Positions 38,200 through 45,639 of a DNA stretch of 64,000 bases are shown here, piece after piece. Below the pieces are notes generated by a model. That model was not told where the DNA came from. It was given only the letters and a program-made list of their open reading frames with translations, and made no database searches. The stretch's first letter is position 1, and each line of letters opens with the position of its first letter. The stretch comes from Poseidonibacter lekithochrous (GTDB lineage Bacteria > Campylobacterota > Campylobacteria > Campylobacterales > Arcobacteraceae), in NCBI RefSeq assembly GCF_018861145.1, contig NZ_JAHKQT010000023.1, positions 186,001 to 250,000 on the forward strand, read 5' to 3'. A program made the position numbers and the translations under genes.

Positions 38200-38798
38200 A
38201 TGAAAATAGATAAAGAAAAGATTTATAGTTTATTAAAAATAACGATTGATTCATATTATACTTTAAGTAATAATACATGGGAAGAATTTCAAAAGATTTG
38301 TAGTATACAGATTCTGAAAAAAAATGAATATGCTTTTGATACAAATACAAAAGTTAATTGTATAAGTTTTATATATAAAGGTCTATTTAGAACTTCAAGT
38401 ATTAATGAAAAGGGGAAGAATATAATAAAAACTTCTTTTGGGAAACAAGATTTTATGGTCCTATTGTTTCTATGCTTAAAGATAACAATCCTGATTCATC
38501 TGTGCAAGCTTTGGAAGACTCTATTGTTATTAATATAGATTATAAAAGATACAGAGCACTTTTTTATAAATATGAAGATTTAAAACTATTCCATATTTTA
38601 TATTTAGAGAAACATTGGGTTATACAAAAAGATGAAATAGCCTATTCTTTGGTCTTAGAAGACGCAAAAACAAGATATGAGAGGTTTCTTGATGAATTCT
38701 CAAATATCATCACTAGAATACCTTTATATCATGTTGCCCTATTTTTAGGTATTAGTCCTACTCATTTAAGTAGAATTAGAAAAGATATGGAGCTTTAA
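38200..38798 (+). pseudogene. Crp/Fnr-family regulator interrupted by a single-base frameshift
   Basis: Two overlapping frames together encode one Crp/Fnr-type regulator. Frame 1 (38200 to about 38456) gives the start of the cyclic-nucleotide-like domain, ending GKQDF. The shifted frame then continues GPIVSMLKDNNPDSSVQALEDS and runs to the helix-turn-helix IPLYHVALFLGISPTHLSRIRK. Adding one base at the TTTT run at 38451-38454 (or in the following GG) restores an uninterrupted 199-codon gene. It is either a recent pseudogene, a phase-variable tract or a sequencing error. It is divergent from the EamA transporter. Confidence 0.8.
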
Positions 38799-38873
38799 AT
38801 AACTTTATCATTAACAATTCATTATATAATTTATCCTATGATTAATTAATAAAGAAATTAAAAGGAGTTCTAA

Positions 38874-39512
38874 ATGTTTGCAATATACAATAATGGAAGT
38901 GTAGGATTTAGAAGTACTGCTGATAATTTATATAATCTTAAAAATGTTGATATGCCATCTGAAGTAGTACTCAAACCTAAAGAAGGTTTTATACAAGATT
39001 TTACAGATGCACAAAAAGAACAAGAGCATAAAGGAAGCCTTAATCAATCAGCTATTAATAAATATAAGAAAATGGCGAATATTGATACTTCTGAACCTGT
39101 TTATCATGTTAAAGATATCATGACAAAAGACTGCATAATAATTGATAATAAGTCAACTATTTTAGATGCTTACAATCTTTTAAAAGATAATCAAGTATCT
39201 CAATTGCCAGTAGTTAGTTTTGCAAAAAAAATTGTTGGATTAATTGACAAAAAGATAATCTTAAATCTTATGATGGAAGATATTACAAGTTCTGAAGATA
39301 TTCTTCTTCGAAAGATTGATGACATTTACTTACCCGAGCTTATTACAGTTGACCCAGTATCTGATATAAGAAGAGTTTCAAAGGTAATGATTGATTTTAA
39401 GTTAGATGCACTTCCCGTTGTTGATGAAGAAGCTATCTTATTAGGAATCCTTTCAAAAACAGATATCATAAAAGCTATCTCATCACTACCTAGATTACAA
39501 CTTTGGTCGTAA
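38874..39512 (+). CDS. CBS-domain protein
   Basis: A 212-residue soluble protein with an N-terminal ~70-residue segment (FAIYNNGSVGFRSTADNLY) that I recall from Campylobacterota proteins. A Bateman pair of CBS domains follows: VKDIMTKDCIIIDNKSTILDAY...QLPVVSFAKKIVGLID and ELITVDPVSDIRRVSKVMIDFKLDALPVVDEEAILLGILSKTDI. CBS pairs bind adenosine nucleotides and act as regulatory sensors; the partner is unknown. AAAAGGAG precedes the ATG. Confidence 0.85.
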   Translation: MFAIYNNGSVGFRSTADNLYNLKNVDMPSEVVLKPKEGFIQDFTDAQKEQEHKGSLNQSAINKYKKMANIDTSEPVYHVKDIMTKDCIIIDNKSTILDAYNLLKDNQVSQLPVVSFAKKIVGLIDKKIILNLMMEDITSSEDILLRKIDDIYLPELITVDPVSDIRRVSKVMIDFKLDALPVVDEEAILLGILSKTDIIKAISSLPRLQLWS

Positions 39513-39513
39513 G

Positions 39514-40140
39514 TTATTCATAACTTTCCATAGCTACTTTTAAAAAAGCTGTAAAACCAACATTATCAGGACTAAGAGATTTATCAATACTTGATTTCAT
39601 AATATCAAGTGCTTTTGTATAATTATCATAAAATTCAAAACTAGGTTTTGGTTTGTAAATACAATCTTCTAGTTCAAAAGTTTTGATAATATTTTTTGTA
39701 GTTGTAGGTTTTATAAAATAGTCTTGATGTCTGTTTATACAATATGGAACTACAGATATTATCGTCCATTTTGCAAGTTTATATTCTCCTAAAAACTCAA
39801 CTAAACCCTCAAAACCTTCCTTTTTATCTCCATATAAAAGCTCATATATTTCAATACTTAACATGTCTTTTTCATATGAATTTAATGTAGCTATCATATC
39901 TTTTAGTTTTAGTTTATCAAATAGTGATACAAATACTGATTTCTGAATCACTTTAAAAAAACTATCAACAACTAAACTAGGATTTTGAAAGTTCTCTTTT
40001 TTCAAAGCCTCTTTTGCAAACTCTTCTAGTTTTAAAGGATTGAAAGTTTTCATAGTAGGAAAAAAGTTTCTATCATCAAAACCATTTGGGTATTGTTCTA
40101 AAAATTCTGCCTCGTACTCTTTTAGTTTTTCTATGTTCAT
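39514..40140 (-). CDS. Hypothetical protein
   Basis: A 208-residue soluble, mostly helical protein that I do not recognise. It begins IEKLKEYEAEFLEQYPNGFDD and contains PTMKTFNPLKLEEFAKEAL, GLVEFLGEYKLAKWTIISVVPYCINRHQDYFIKPTTTKNII and a C-terminal helix. No membrane segment or enzyme motif is seen. It has normal composition for the window and no close operon partner. It lies just outside the decayed GNAT remnant and converges on the CBS gene. Confidence 0.6.
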   Translation of the reverse strand: MNIEKLKEYEAEFLEQYPNGFDDRNFFPTMKTFNPLKLEEFAKEALKKENFQNPSLVVDSFFKVIQKSVFVSLFDKLKLKDMIATLNSYEKDMLSIEIYELLYGDKKEGFEGLVEFLGEYKLAKWTIISVVPYCINRHQDYFIKPTTTKNIIKTFELEDCIYKPKPSFEFYDNYTKALDIMKSSIDKSLSPDNVGFTAFLKVAMESYE

Positions 40141-40169
40141 ATTGTTCTTTCTTTTTATACTTATATTTA

Positions 40170-40362
40170 TTATAGTTTTAACTCTAATGAATAGTTAACA
40201 AGTACTTGATTATCTCTTTTTACTTCATTCCTAGAAGTTTGCACAAATCCAAAACTCTCAAAAAATTGCTTAGAAGTAATACTAGCATCAACTCTTAATA
40301 TCTTGATATCATTTTTTGAAGCAATTTCAAGAATGTGATTTATAAGTACTTTTCCAAACTTG
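40170..40362 (-). pseudogene. C-terminal remnant of a GNAT acetyltransferase gene
   Basis: On the minus strand this reads FGKVLINHILEIASKNDIKI, then LRVDASITSKQFFESFGFV and KRDNQVLVNYSLELKL before a stop. It is collinear with residues from about 91 to the end of the intact GNAT at 41662-42138. There is no start codon, and an in-frame TGA lies just upstream of the homology. The matching N-terminal piece is at 43697-43888 in the same orientation. Confidence 0.75.
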
Positions 40363-40453
40363 TTTTTTCACTTAAAGATAGGTGCCATATATCTAGCATT
40401 TTATTACCAAAATCTTTATTTATTTTGACATTTTTTTTATTTCATATCTAACC

Positions 40454-40524
40454 TTAAATGATAAATTTAGTTATCATTATAAGATATATTACTAAAAAAT
40501 GTAAAATAACTTTATCATTTATAG
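40454..40524. repeat. Imperfect ~70-bp direct repeat, copy D (downstream of the ATPase gene)
   Basis: It begins TTAAATGATAAATTTAGTTA and ends at the ATPase stop codon. It aligns with 41602-41668 over about 70 bp with small gaps. It includes an inverted repeat AATGATAA-ATTTAG-TTATCATT and the shared TAACTTTAT block. The rest of the gap 40141-40524 holds the GNAT remnant and otherwise nothing recognisable. Confidence 0.6.
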
Positions 40525-41586
40525 TTAAAAATCACCCATTAGTTTATCATCATTACTAAAATAATCAGTCAAATATTCATCTTTTATTTCTGATAAATTA
40601 GCAGAATTTTGAATAGCATCTTCATTTGATGTAATAATAGTTTGAATACCTTTTCTATGTAATTCATGAATTGCCAAATAAATACCATCTTCATAAGTGT
40701 TTTTATCTCCATTGAAAGGACTATCAAAAGCAACAAACTTGATAAGTCTTTTTTGTACATATATTTCAGCTAATGAAGATGAAAAGATAAAACATAAAAG
40801 TTTTTTTATAGTACTGTCATCATTTTCTACTTTTAAACTAAACTCTATATCATTTGAAGTATTTAAATCAATTGAAAATATTACTTCTTTATCTAACACT
40901 ATATTTCCATATTTGGCAACACTATCTTTGAGTTTATCTATAAAGTGACTGTTAATCAATATTTTGTTTTCTTCAATAACTTTTGCTAATTCATCTTGAG
41001 CAGTTTTTAAAGTGCTTGAGTCTATATCTTCTTTTTTAATTATCTCATCTAGTTCATATTTTTTTCTGATTTTTCGTCCATCAATACCTATCAGATTTGA
41101 TATAACGGTTTTATATTCTATTTCATGAAGAGCTGTGTGCTTGTTTAATATAAAGGCATCATTTTGGTTAGATTCATCTCTTAAAAAATATGTTATGTAT
41201 GTTCTAAATTTATTTATAGAATAATTAACTTTATTTTCAAAAAAAGATTTAGCAATACCAAGACTACCTTTTTTATTAAAATCTTTTTCATCTGTCAACA
41301 TGGATTTTTGTTTTGTGATTTTTAACTCTATATTTTTACCACTTTTTGTAGGTCTCTTAATCGTAATATATCTATTTGAAGCTATTTGAAGTTCTATATA
41401 GAAAATATAATCTTTAAAGTGTTCATGTCCTAAAAAGTGTTTATCCCCTAACAAACAAAAATCTATTAGTTTAAAAAGACTACTTTTCCCCACACCATTT
41501 GAATCTGATAGGATAAAGTTTATACCTTTATCAAATACTATGGTTTTAAAATCATCATTGTTTGAATACAATTTTGATATTTTCAT
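40525..41586 (-). CDS. Short SMC/DUF2326-like ATPase
   Basis: A 353-residue P-loop protein. Walker A is SDSNGVGKSS (27-36), followed by LFKLIDFCLLGD as in DUF2326/ABC-3C-type ATPases. The Walker B-like strand is LIKFVAFDSP (281-290), with DSP where SMC proteins have DE and as seen in DUF2326 proteins. Only a short helical stretch (about 175-225) joins the halves, so the long coiled coil of typical members (which I recall as about 550-600 residues) is missing or reduced. It lies after the GNAT gene with an inverted repeat before its ribosome site AAGGAAG, flanked by direct repeats. A defence or DNA-repair role is possible but unproven. Confidence 0.6.
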   Translation of the reverse strand: MKISKLYSNNDDFKTIVFDKGINFILSDSNGVGKSSLFKLIDFCLLGDKHFLGHEHFKDYIFYIELQIASNRYITIKRPTKSGKNIELKITKQKSMLTDEKDFNKKGSLGIAKSFFENKVNYSINKFRTYITYFLRDESNQNDAFILNKHTALHEIEYKTVISNLIGIDGRKIRKKYELDEIIKKEDIDSSTLKTAQDELAKVIEENKILINSHFIDKLKDSVAKYGNIVLDKEVIFSIDLNTSNDIEFSLKVENDDSTIKKLLCFIFSSSLAEIYVQKRLIKFVAFDSPFNGDKNTYEDGIYLAIHELHRKGIQTIITSNEDAIQNSANLSEIKDEYLTDYFSNDDKLMGDF

Positions 41587-41601
41587 TTATACTTCCTTGT
41601 T

Positions 41602-41668
41602 TTAAATGATAAATTTACTTATCATTTATAGTAATTTTGTCTAAAATATAAAGTAACTTTATTATTTT
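41602..41668. repeat. Imperfect ~70-bp direct repeat, copy U (upstream of the ATPase gene)
   Basis: It begins TTAAATGATAAATTTACTTA. The inverted repeat TAAATGATAA-ATTTAC-TTATCATTTA (41603-41628) lies directly before the ATPase ribosome site and may be an operator or a hairpin. It overlaps the last codons of the GNAT gene. The downstream copy is at 40454-40524. Confidence 0.6.
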
Positions 41669-42138
41669 ATGCTTAGATTTTGTAGATTTAATTCTAATGT
41701 GTAATTAATAAGTACTTGGTTATCTCTTTTTATTTCATTCTTACGAGTTTCCACAAATCCAAAACTCTCAAAAAAAGCCTTTGCAGTGATACTAGCATCA
41801 ACTCTTGTTTTTTTAATATCATTTGTAGAAGCAATATCAAGAATATGATTCATAAGAGCCTTTCCAACTCCCTGCCCTTGATACTCATCATGAACATAAA
41901 AACAATCAATATAATCATCATAAAACTCAGTAAAACCAACAAGAGTATCATCTATAACAGCTAAATAAGGTTTTGTTCTATCAAGCCTTTTTTCCCATGA
42001 TTCATAATCAATATTTGGATTAGCCCAAGCATTTAACTGCTCTTTAGTATATTCTTTATTGCATGTTTTATGGATTGTATTTGTGAAAAGGTTAGGAATT
42101 TCATTTGTATAACTTTGATTGTAATCTATTATTTTCAT
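41662..42138 (-). CDS. GNAT-family N-acetyltransferase
   Basis: A 158-residue acetyltransferase from the ATG at 42138, 4 bp after the hipA stop. A longer frame overlapping hipA by 20 bp lacks a ribosome site, and the decayed paralogue also begins MKII. The acetyl-CoA pyrophosphate loop is YQGQGVGKALMNHIL. The preceding strand is IDCFYVHDE, and the C-terminal VDASITAKAFFESFGFVETRK is typical. The target is unknown, and it is the last gene of the hipBA operon. Pieces of a related gene flank the module on both sides. Confidence 0.8.
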   Translation of the reverse strand: MKIIDYNQSYTNEIPNLFTNTIHKTCNKEYTKEQLNAWANPNIDYESWEKRLDRTKPYLAVIDDTLVGFTEFYDDYIDCFYVHDEYQGQGVGKALMNHILDIASTNDIKKTRVDASITAKAFFESFGFVETRKNEIKRDNQVLINYTLELNLQNLSIK

Positions 42139-42142
42139 AATC

Positions 42143-43270
42143 TTATTTAGTCCAAATATCAAAAAGTTCGTTCGTAAATGATGAATTTATCTCTCTGTAC
42201 TTTTCAATAATCTTATCTCTTGAACTAATACAAACTTCATATAAATCCTTTGCTTCTTTTGGAGTTAAATCACAAGTATCTATTCCAAATCTTAAAAGAT
42301 ATTTTTCACTCCACCACTTTTTACTACCTAATAAATGTAAAGCTGGTATATCATTTTTTATATACATTGTTGTTGTTACAACATCGTATGCATGTGCTAA
42401 GTCTATATCTTTTATTCCATCATAAAGTAAACCAAAGTTTTTTAAATGAGCATCACCATTTTTAAGTAAGAAGTTTAAAACTGTCATTTTAAAGAAATTT
42501 CTTAAAGCTTTTTTCTTATATTTTGGGCTAACAAAAGTTTTTATTGTTTTTACAACTTGCTCATATGTGCCTTCATACTTATCATCTCTTTGTTTCGCTT
42601 GAAGTACACACATATCTTCAAAACCTAAATATATTCCATCATCTTTTATATCAAATCTTTTCATAATAAATAGTTTTTTATCATCAGAGATATAAAAATC
42701 AGGTACTGGAATATCCGCTTCTTTTACAACTTCCATACACAAAAATTCATTTAGTGCAAGTTCTGGATATTCTTCTCCCCATGATTTTATTATGTAATCT
42801 TCTAGTTTTAAAGTGGCTTTATTTTCAATTTGGGCTAGTACTTTGGGTTGAACACCTGATATAGGAGAGTTTAAAGCAAATCTATTTACTAACTCATCAA
42901 ATAATTTCTCATCATCAGAATGAACTAAATCATCTAAACTTAAAGGCTTTAATTCCTTTATAGATTCATTTTCATAAGAAACTCTGCTTTTTATAGATGA
43001 TGACATAAGTTTTAATAAACCAAAATCATCTGTCTTAGCAAATTTAGAAAAGTGTTTTTTGATTATAGAGAGTAAATAACCTTCTGGTAGATGCATTTCA
43101 AAAATAGGATGCAATTCTTTACTATCCCATGATTTATTTCTTACAGGCATTGTAAGAGAGATAAAGTTCATGTTGTTTTCAGTTTTATAAGAAAAAGTAT
43201 ATTCATTATCTTCAAAAGATAATATACCACTATTCTTATTTTCTACTAGTATTTTCAAAGAATCATTCAT
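42143..43270 (-). CDS. hipA: HipA-type toxin kinase
   Basis: A 375-residue serine/threonine kinase of the HipA toxin family. The N-terminal subdomain contains MPVRNKSW and HPIFEMHLPEGYLL. The nucleotide loop region is SPISGVQPKVL (about 135-145), the catalytic loop NGDAHLKNFGL (271-281) and the metal-binding segment DIDLAHAYDVV (288-298), so the kinase looks intact. E. coli HipA phosphorylates glutamyl-tRNA synthetase; the target here is unknown. The start overlaps hipB by 8 bp, which is usual for antitoxin-toxin operons. Confidence 0.9.
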   Translation of the reverse strand: MNDSLKILVENKNSGILSFEDNEYTFSYKTENNMNFISLTMPVRNKSWDSKELHPIFEMHLPEGYLLSIIKKHFSKFAKTDDFGLLKLMSSSIKSRVSYENESIKELKPLSLDDLVHSDDEKLFDELVNRFALNSPISGVQPKVLAQIENKATLKLEDYIIKSWGEEYPELALNEFLCMEVVKEADIPVPDFYISDDKKLFIMKRFDIKDDGIYLGFEDMCVLQAKQRDDKYEGTYEQVVKTIKTFVSPKYKKKALRNFFKMTVLNFLLKNGDAHLKNFGLLYDGIKDIDLAHAYDVVTTTMYIKNDIPALHLLGSKKWWSEKYLLRFGIDTCDLTPKEAKDLYEVCISSRDKIIEKYREINSSFTNELFDIWTK

Positions 43271-43499
43271 CTCTTAAATCCTCTAATGTGGGGAATAAAC
43301 TCTTTTCTTTTAAAGAAAACTCATACCCTAAATAATCAATAATTTGTAATATCTTCTTAAAGCCTATCTCACCTCTACCATTTTCCAAAGAAGATAGTGT
43401 AGCTCGAGAGATATTTAAATCTTCGCAAAGTTTAGTTTGAGATATTTTTTGTTCTTTTCTATGTTTTTGTAATTGTTTTCCAAATTCAGTTAAATTCAT
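43263..43499 (-). CDS. hipB: HipB-type antitoxin (Xre/Cro HTH)
   Basis: A 78-residue DNA-binding protein with the Xre helix-turn-helix LQKHRKEQKISQTKLCEDLNISRATLSSLENGRGEIGFKKILQIIDYLGY. It overlaps hipA by 8 bp. As in other HipBA modules it should neutralise HipA and repress the operon. Two TATAATATAC repeats around the promoter are candidate binding sites. Confidence 0.9.
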   Translation of the reverse strand: MNLTEFGKQLQKHRKEQKISQTKLCEDLNISRATLSSLENGRGEIGFKKILQIIDYLGYEFSLKEKSLFPTLEDLRDE

Positions 43500-43527
43500 A
43501 ATTTCACTTTTGTCTAATATATTTTAC

Positions 43528-43567
43528 ATACTACTATAATATACTTTTTATGTCAAATATAATATAC
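43528..43567 (-). promoter_or_regulatory. hipBA promoter with tandem operator-like repeats
   Basis: On the minus strand TTGACA (43551-43556) is followed after 17 bp by TAGTAT (43528-43533). GTATATTATA occurs twice (43535-43544 and 43558-43567), 23 bp apart, on either side of the -35 box, an arrangement suited to HipB autorepression. Confidence 0.5.
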
Positions 43568-44180
43568 ATTAGTAATTGTTCTTATCTTACTTCTTAATTG
43601 ATATATTATTTATTTAAATAAGTAGTTATTTTAATATACAGCCCTAGAATTTTATATTCATTTTAAAGCTATTTCAAAAATATGATACAGGAGAGTATTA
43701 TTAATCACATCTAAATAAGGTTTTGTTTTATATAATCTTTATTCTCAAGATTCATAATCGATATTTGGATTTTCCCATGCGTTTAATTACTCTTTAATGT
43801 AGTTGTTATTACATGTTTTATGGATTGTATTTGTGAAATTTTTTGGAATAACTTGTTGATATTTAGGATTATAGTTTATAATTTTCATTTTAAAATGTAA
43901 AATCTTCAATTTTTTTGTTATATTTCATACTGTAATCATTTTTTTTGTTAATAATAGATATCAATTTTTATAGAATAATCTTTAATCATAAGTCATATAC
44001 CTTACAATAATTACTACTATATTTTGTAATAAATCAACGTTTATTTTTACTTATCTAAATAAAAATAAAAAGTCAAAAAAATATCCTTATTTTAAAGATA
44101 AAATAATTATAGTGCTACCAAGTGAAACACCAAGTTGATTTATAACTTTTTTTATTGTATAATTACACTAATTAATAAAT
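43568..44180. other. Gene-poor stretch
   Basis: Extremely AT-rich sequence with no supportable ORF. The only recognisable content is the decayed N-terminal GNAT fragment (43697-43888). The rest has many stop codons in all frames and no repeat or RNA structure I could identify. Confidence 0.6.
43697..43888 (-). pseudogene. N-terminal remnant of a GNAT acetyltransferase gene
   Basis: From an ATG at 43888 the minus strand reads MKIINYNPKYQQVIP, FTNTIHKTCNNNYIKE, stop, LNAWENPNIDYES, stop, E, stop, RLYKTKPYLDVINNTL. This matches the first ~68 residues of the intact GNAT at 41662-42138 (KEQLNAW, YESWEKRL). The stops fall at a Gln, a Trp and a Lys codon. The C-terminal counterpart is at 40170-40362. 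Confidence 0.8.
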
Positions 44181-44181
44181 A

Positions 44182-44217
44182 AAAAAAGGTAATGAGTACT
44201 GTCATACTCACTACCTT
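44182..44217 (-). terminator. Hairpin with T tract on the minus strand
   Basis: AAGGTAATGAGTA and TACTCACTACCTT pair over 13 positions with one mismatch around a CTGTCA loop. Seven A on the plus-strand left side give a U tract for leftward transcripts. A minus-strand TATAAT lies at 44265-44270, so a short leftward RNA of about 75 nt is conceivable. Confidence 0.55.
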
Positions 44218-44325
44218 ATATTTGATACTTAAATATTAATAGTTTAAATACCATAAGTAAAATTATTATATTTAAAATATCCTTATATAACTATTTATTA
44301 AAAATAAGTGATAAGGAGAATAAAA

Positions 44326-44427
44326 ATGATTTTTTTAAAGATATTAGATTATCTAATTAAATTTAGTGATATAATAAATGCTATTTCCAATTTAGCTGAA
44401 ATACTTAAACCAATAAACTTATTTTAA
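44326..44427 (+). CDS. Possible 33-residue amphipathic peptide
   Basis: ATG with a strong ribosome site (AAGGAG 5 bp or so upstream), 33 codons beginning MIFLKILDYLIKF and ending KPINLF, then a terminator directly after the stop. The pattern of hydrophobic, acidic and basic residues suggests an amphipathic helix. It resembles small toxic or membrane-active peptides only in general character. No known family is recognised. The surroundings are gene-poor. Confidence 0.4.
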   Translation: MIFLKILDYLIKFSDIINAISNLAEILKPINLF

Positions 44428-44448
44428 AAGATGATTTTTTCATCTTTT
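44426..44448. terminator. Terminator between the small ORF and dapE
   Basis: AAAAGATGA-TTTTT-TCATCTTTT, a 9-bp stem that starts in the stop codon of the 33-codon ORF and ends just before the dapE stop. It is symmetric enough to serve both strands. Confidence 0.65.
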
Positions 44449-44449
44449 A

Positions 44450-45550
44450 TTAAAACTTCTTAATCAAATCCACATAAACATCAGTCAATCCCTCAACCTC
44501 TTTAACAGTAGTTCTCTCACCAATACTATGAATCGTGTCATTTATCACACCAAACTCAATTGCTTCTATTCCAAATGCTCCAAAATATCTAGCATCTGAT
44601 GTTCCACCTGCTGTTGAGTGCTTAGTCGTAACTCCTAAAACATCTTTTATTGAAGTTTCCATAGCTTTTACTACTTTTGATTCTTTATTTGTTACAAAAG
44701 GAAAAGAGCCTTGTGTAGTTCGTAGTGAATAATCTAAATGACCAAATATCTTCTCTACATAAGCTTCGACATCTTCTTTTTTTGTATTAGTTGAGTTTCT
44801 TACATTAAACATCAAGTCTAATTTATTTGGTGTTACATTTGTAACTTGCATACCAGATCTTATATCTGTTAAAACCATTTTTGAGGGTGCAAAGTATTCA
44901 TCTCCATTATCTAAGTCATGTCCTGCTATTTCGTTTAATAGTGGAGCCATTTGATGTATTGGATTTATTCCTTTTTCTGGATAAGCAGCATGACCTTGTC
45001 TTCCTTGGATATGTAAATATCCATTTATACTTCCACGTCGTCCTACTTTTATAGCATCACCAAAAACTTTCTCACAAGTTGGCTCTGCTACAACAGCATA
45101 TTGAGGTATAAAGTCTATTTCTTTTAAATATTCTAAGGCTTTAATAGTTCCATAAGTACCCTCACCTTCTTCATCTGAAGTCATTAGAATACTTAATGTT
45201 CCATCAAAATCTTTTGCATGTTTACAAGCATAAAGATAAGCAGCTACTCCACTTTTCATATCTTGAGTTCCACGTGCTGTGATAACTCCATTTATAATAT
45301 CAGCAGCAAATGGGTCAACATCCCATCCTTCACCTGGAGGTACTACATCTATATGACCTGCAAAACATAGGTGTTGAGGGTTGTCGTTAAATTTTTTATA
45401 ATATACTCTATTTTTTGTATCTTCTCTGTCTACATTTATACAAGTCCACTCATTACCTAAGTATTCTTCTATAAAATTAAAGCCACCATCATCATCTGGT
45501 GTTACTGATTTGAATCTTAATAATTTTTGAAAAAGTTCTATAACTGTCAT
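44450..45550 (-). CDS. dapE: Succinyl-diaminopimelate desuccinylase DapE
   Basis: Zinc enzyme of the lysine/meso-diaminopimelate pathway, which removes succinate from N-succinyl-LL-DAP. The 366 residues include the metal and catalytic motifs CFAGHIDVVPPG (H66, D68), GTQDMKSG (D97) and TSDEEGEGT (E127, E128). The dimerisation domain has GRRGSINGYLHIQGRQGHAAYPEKGINP, and the last ligand is a His near the end (NDTIHSIGE). Monocistronic, divergent from the FHA operon. Confidence 0.95.
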   Translation of the reverse strand: MTVIELFQKLLRFKSVTPDDDGGFNFIEEYLGNEWTCINVDREDTKNRVYYKKFNDNPQHLCFAGHIDVVPPGEGWDVDPFAADIINGVITARGTQDMKSGVAAYLYACKHAKDFDGTLSILMTSDEEGEGTYGTIKALEYLKEIDFIPQYAVVAEPTCEKVFGDAIKVGRRGSINGYLHIQGRQGHAAYPEKGINPIHQMAPLLNEIAGHDLDNGDEYFAPSKMVLTDIRSGMQVTNVTPNKLDLMFNVRNSTNTKKEDVEAYVEKIFGHLDYSLRTTQGSFPFVTNKESKVVKAMETSIKDVLGVTTKHSTAGGTSDARYFGAFGIEAIEFGVINDTIHSIGERTTVKEVEGLTDVYVDLIKKF

Positions 45551-45599
45551 TTGTTTCCTTTTTAATACGTGATTGTATCAAAATTGATATTATATTTGT

Positions 45600-45605
45600 T
45601 ATAAT
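45600..45605 (+). promoter_or_regulatory. -10 box of the FHA-FHA-DUF748 operon
   Basis: TATAAT in TTTGTTATAATTATTC, 34 bp before the first FHA gene, in the 89-bp divergent region shared with dapE. Confidence 0.5.
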
Positions 45606-45639
45606 TATTCATATACGCGTTTTTTAATTAGGATAGGAA

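Noticed and set aside
42139-42162. Longer start of the GNAT overlapping hipA
   Set aside because: No ribosome site, and the decayed paralogue begins at the position equal to the ATG at 42138.
43568-44180. Possible new genes in the gene-poor stretch
   Set aside because: Only the GNAT fragment is recognisable; all other frames are short and interrupted.
40141-44449. Prophage or transposon origin for the hipBA region
   Set aside because: No integrase, transposase, terminal inverted repeats or target-site duplication could be found; only the direct repeats around the ATPase and the split GNAT suggest insertion.
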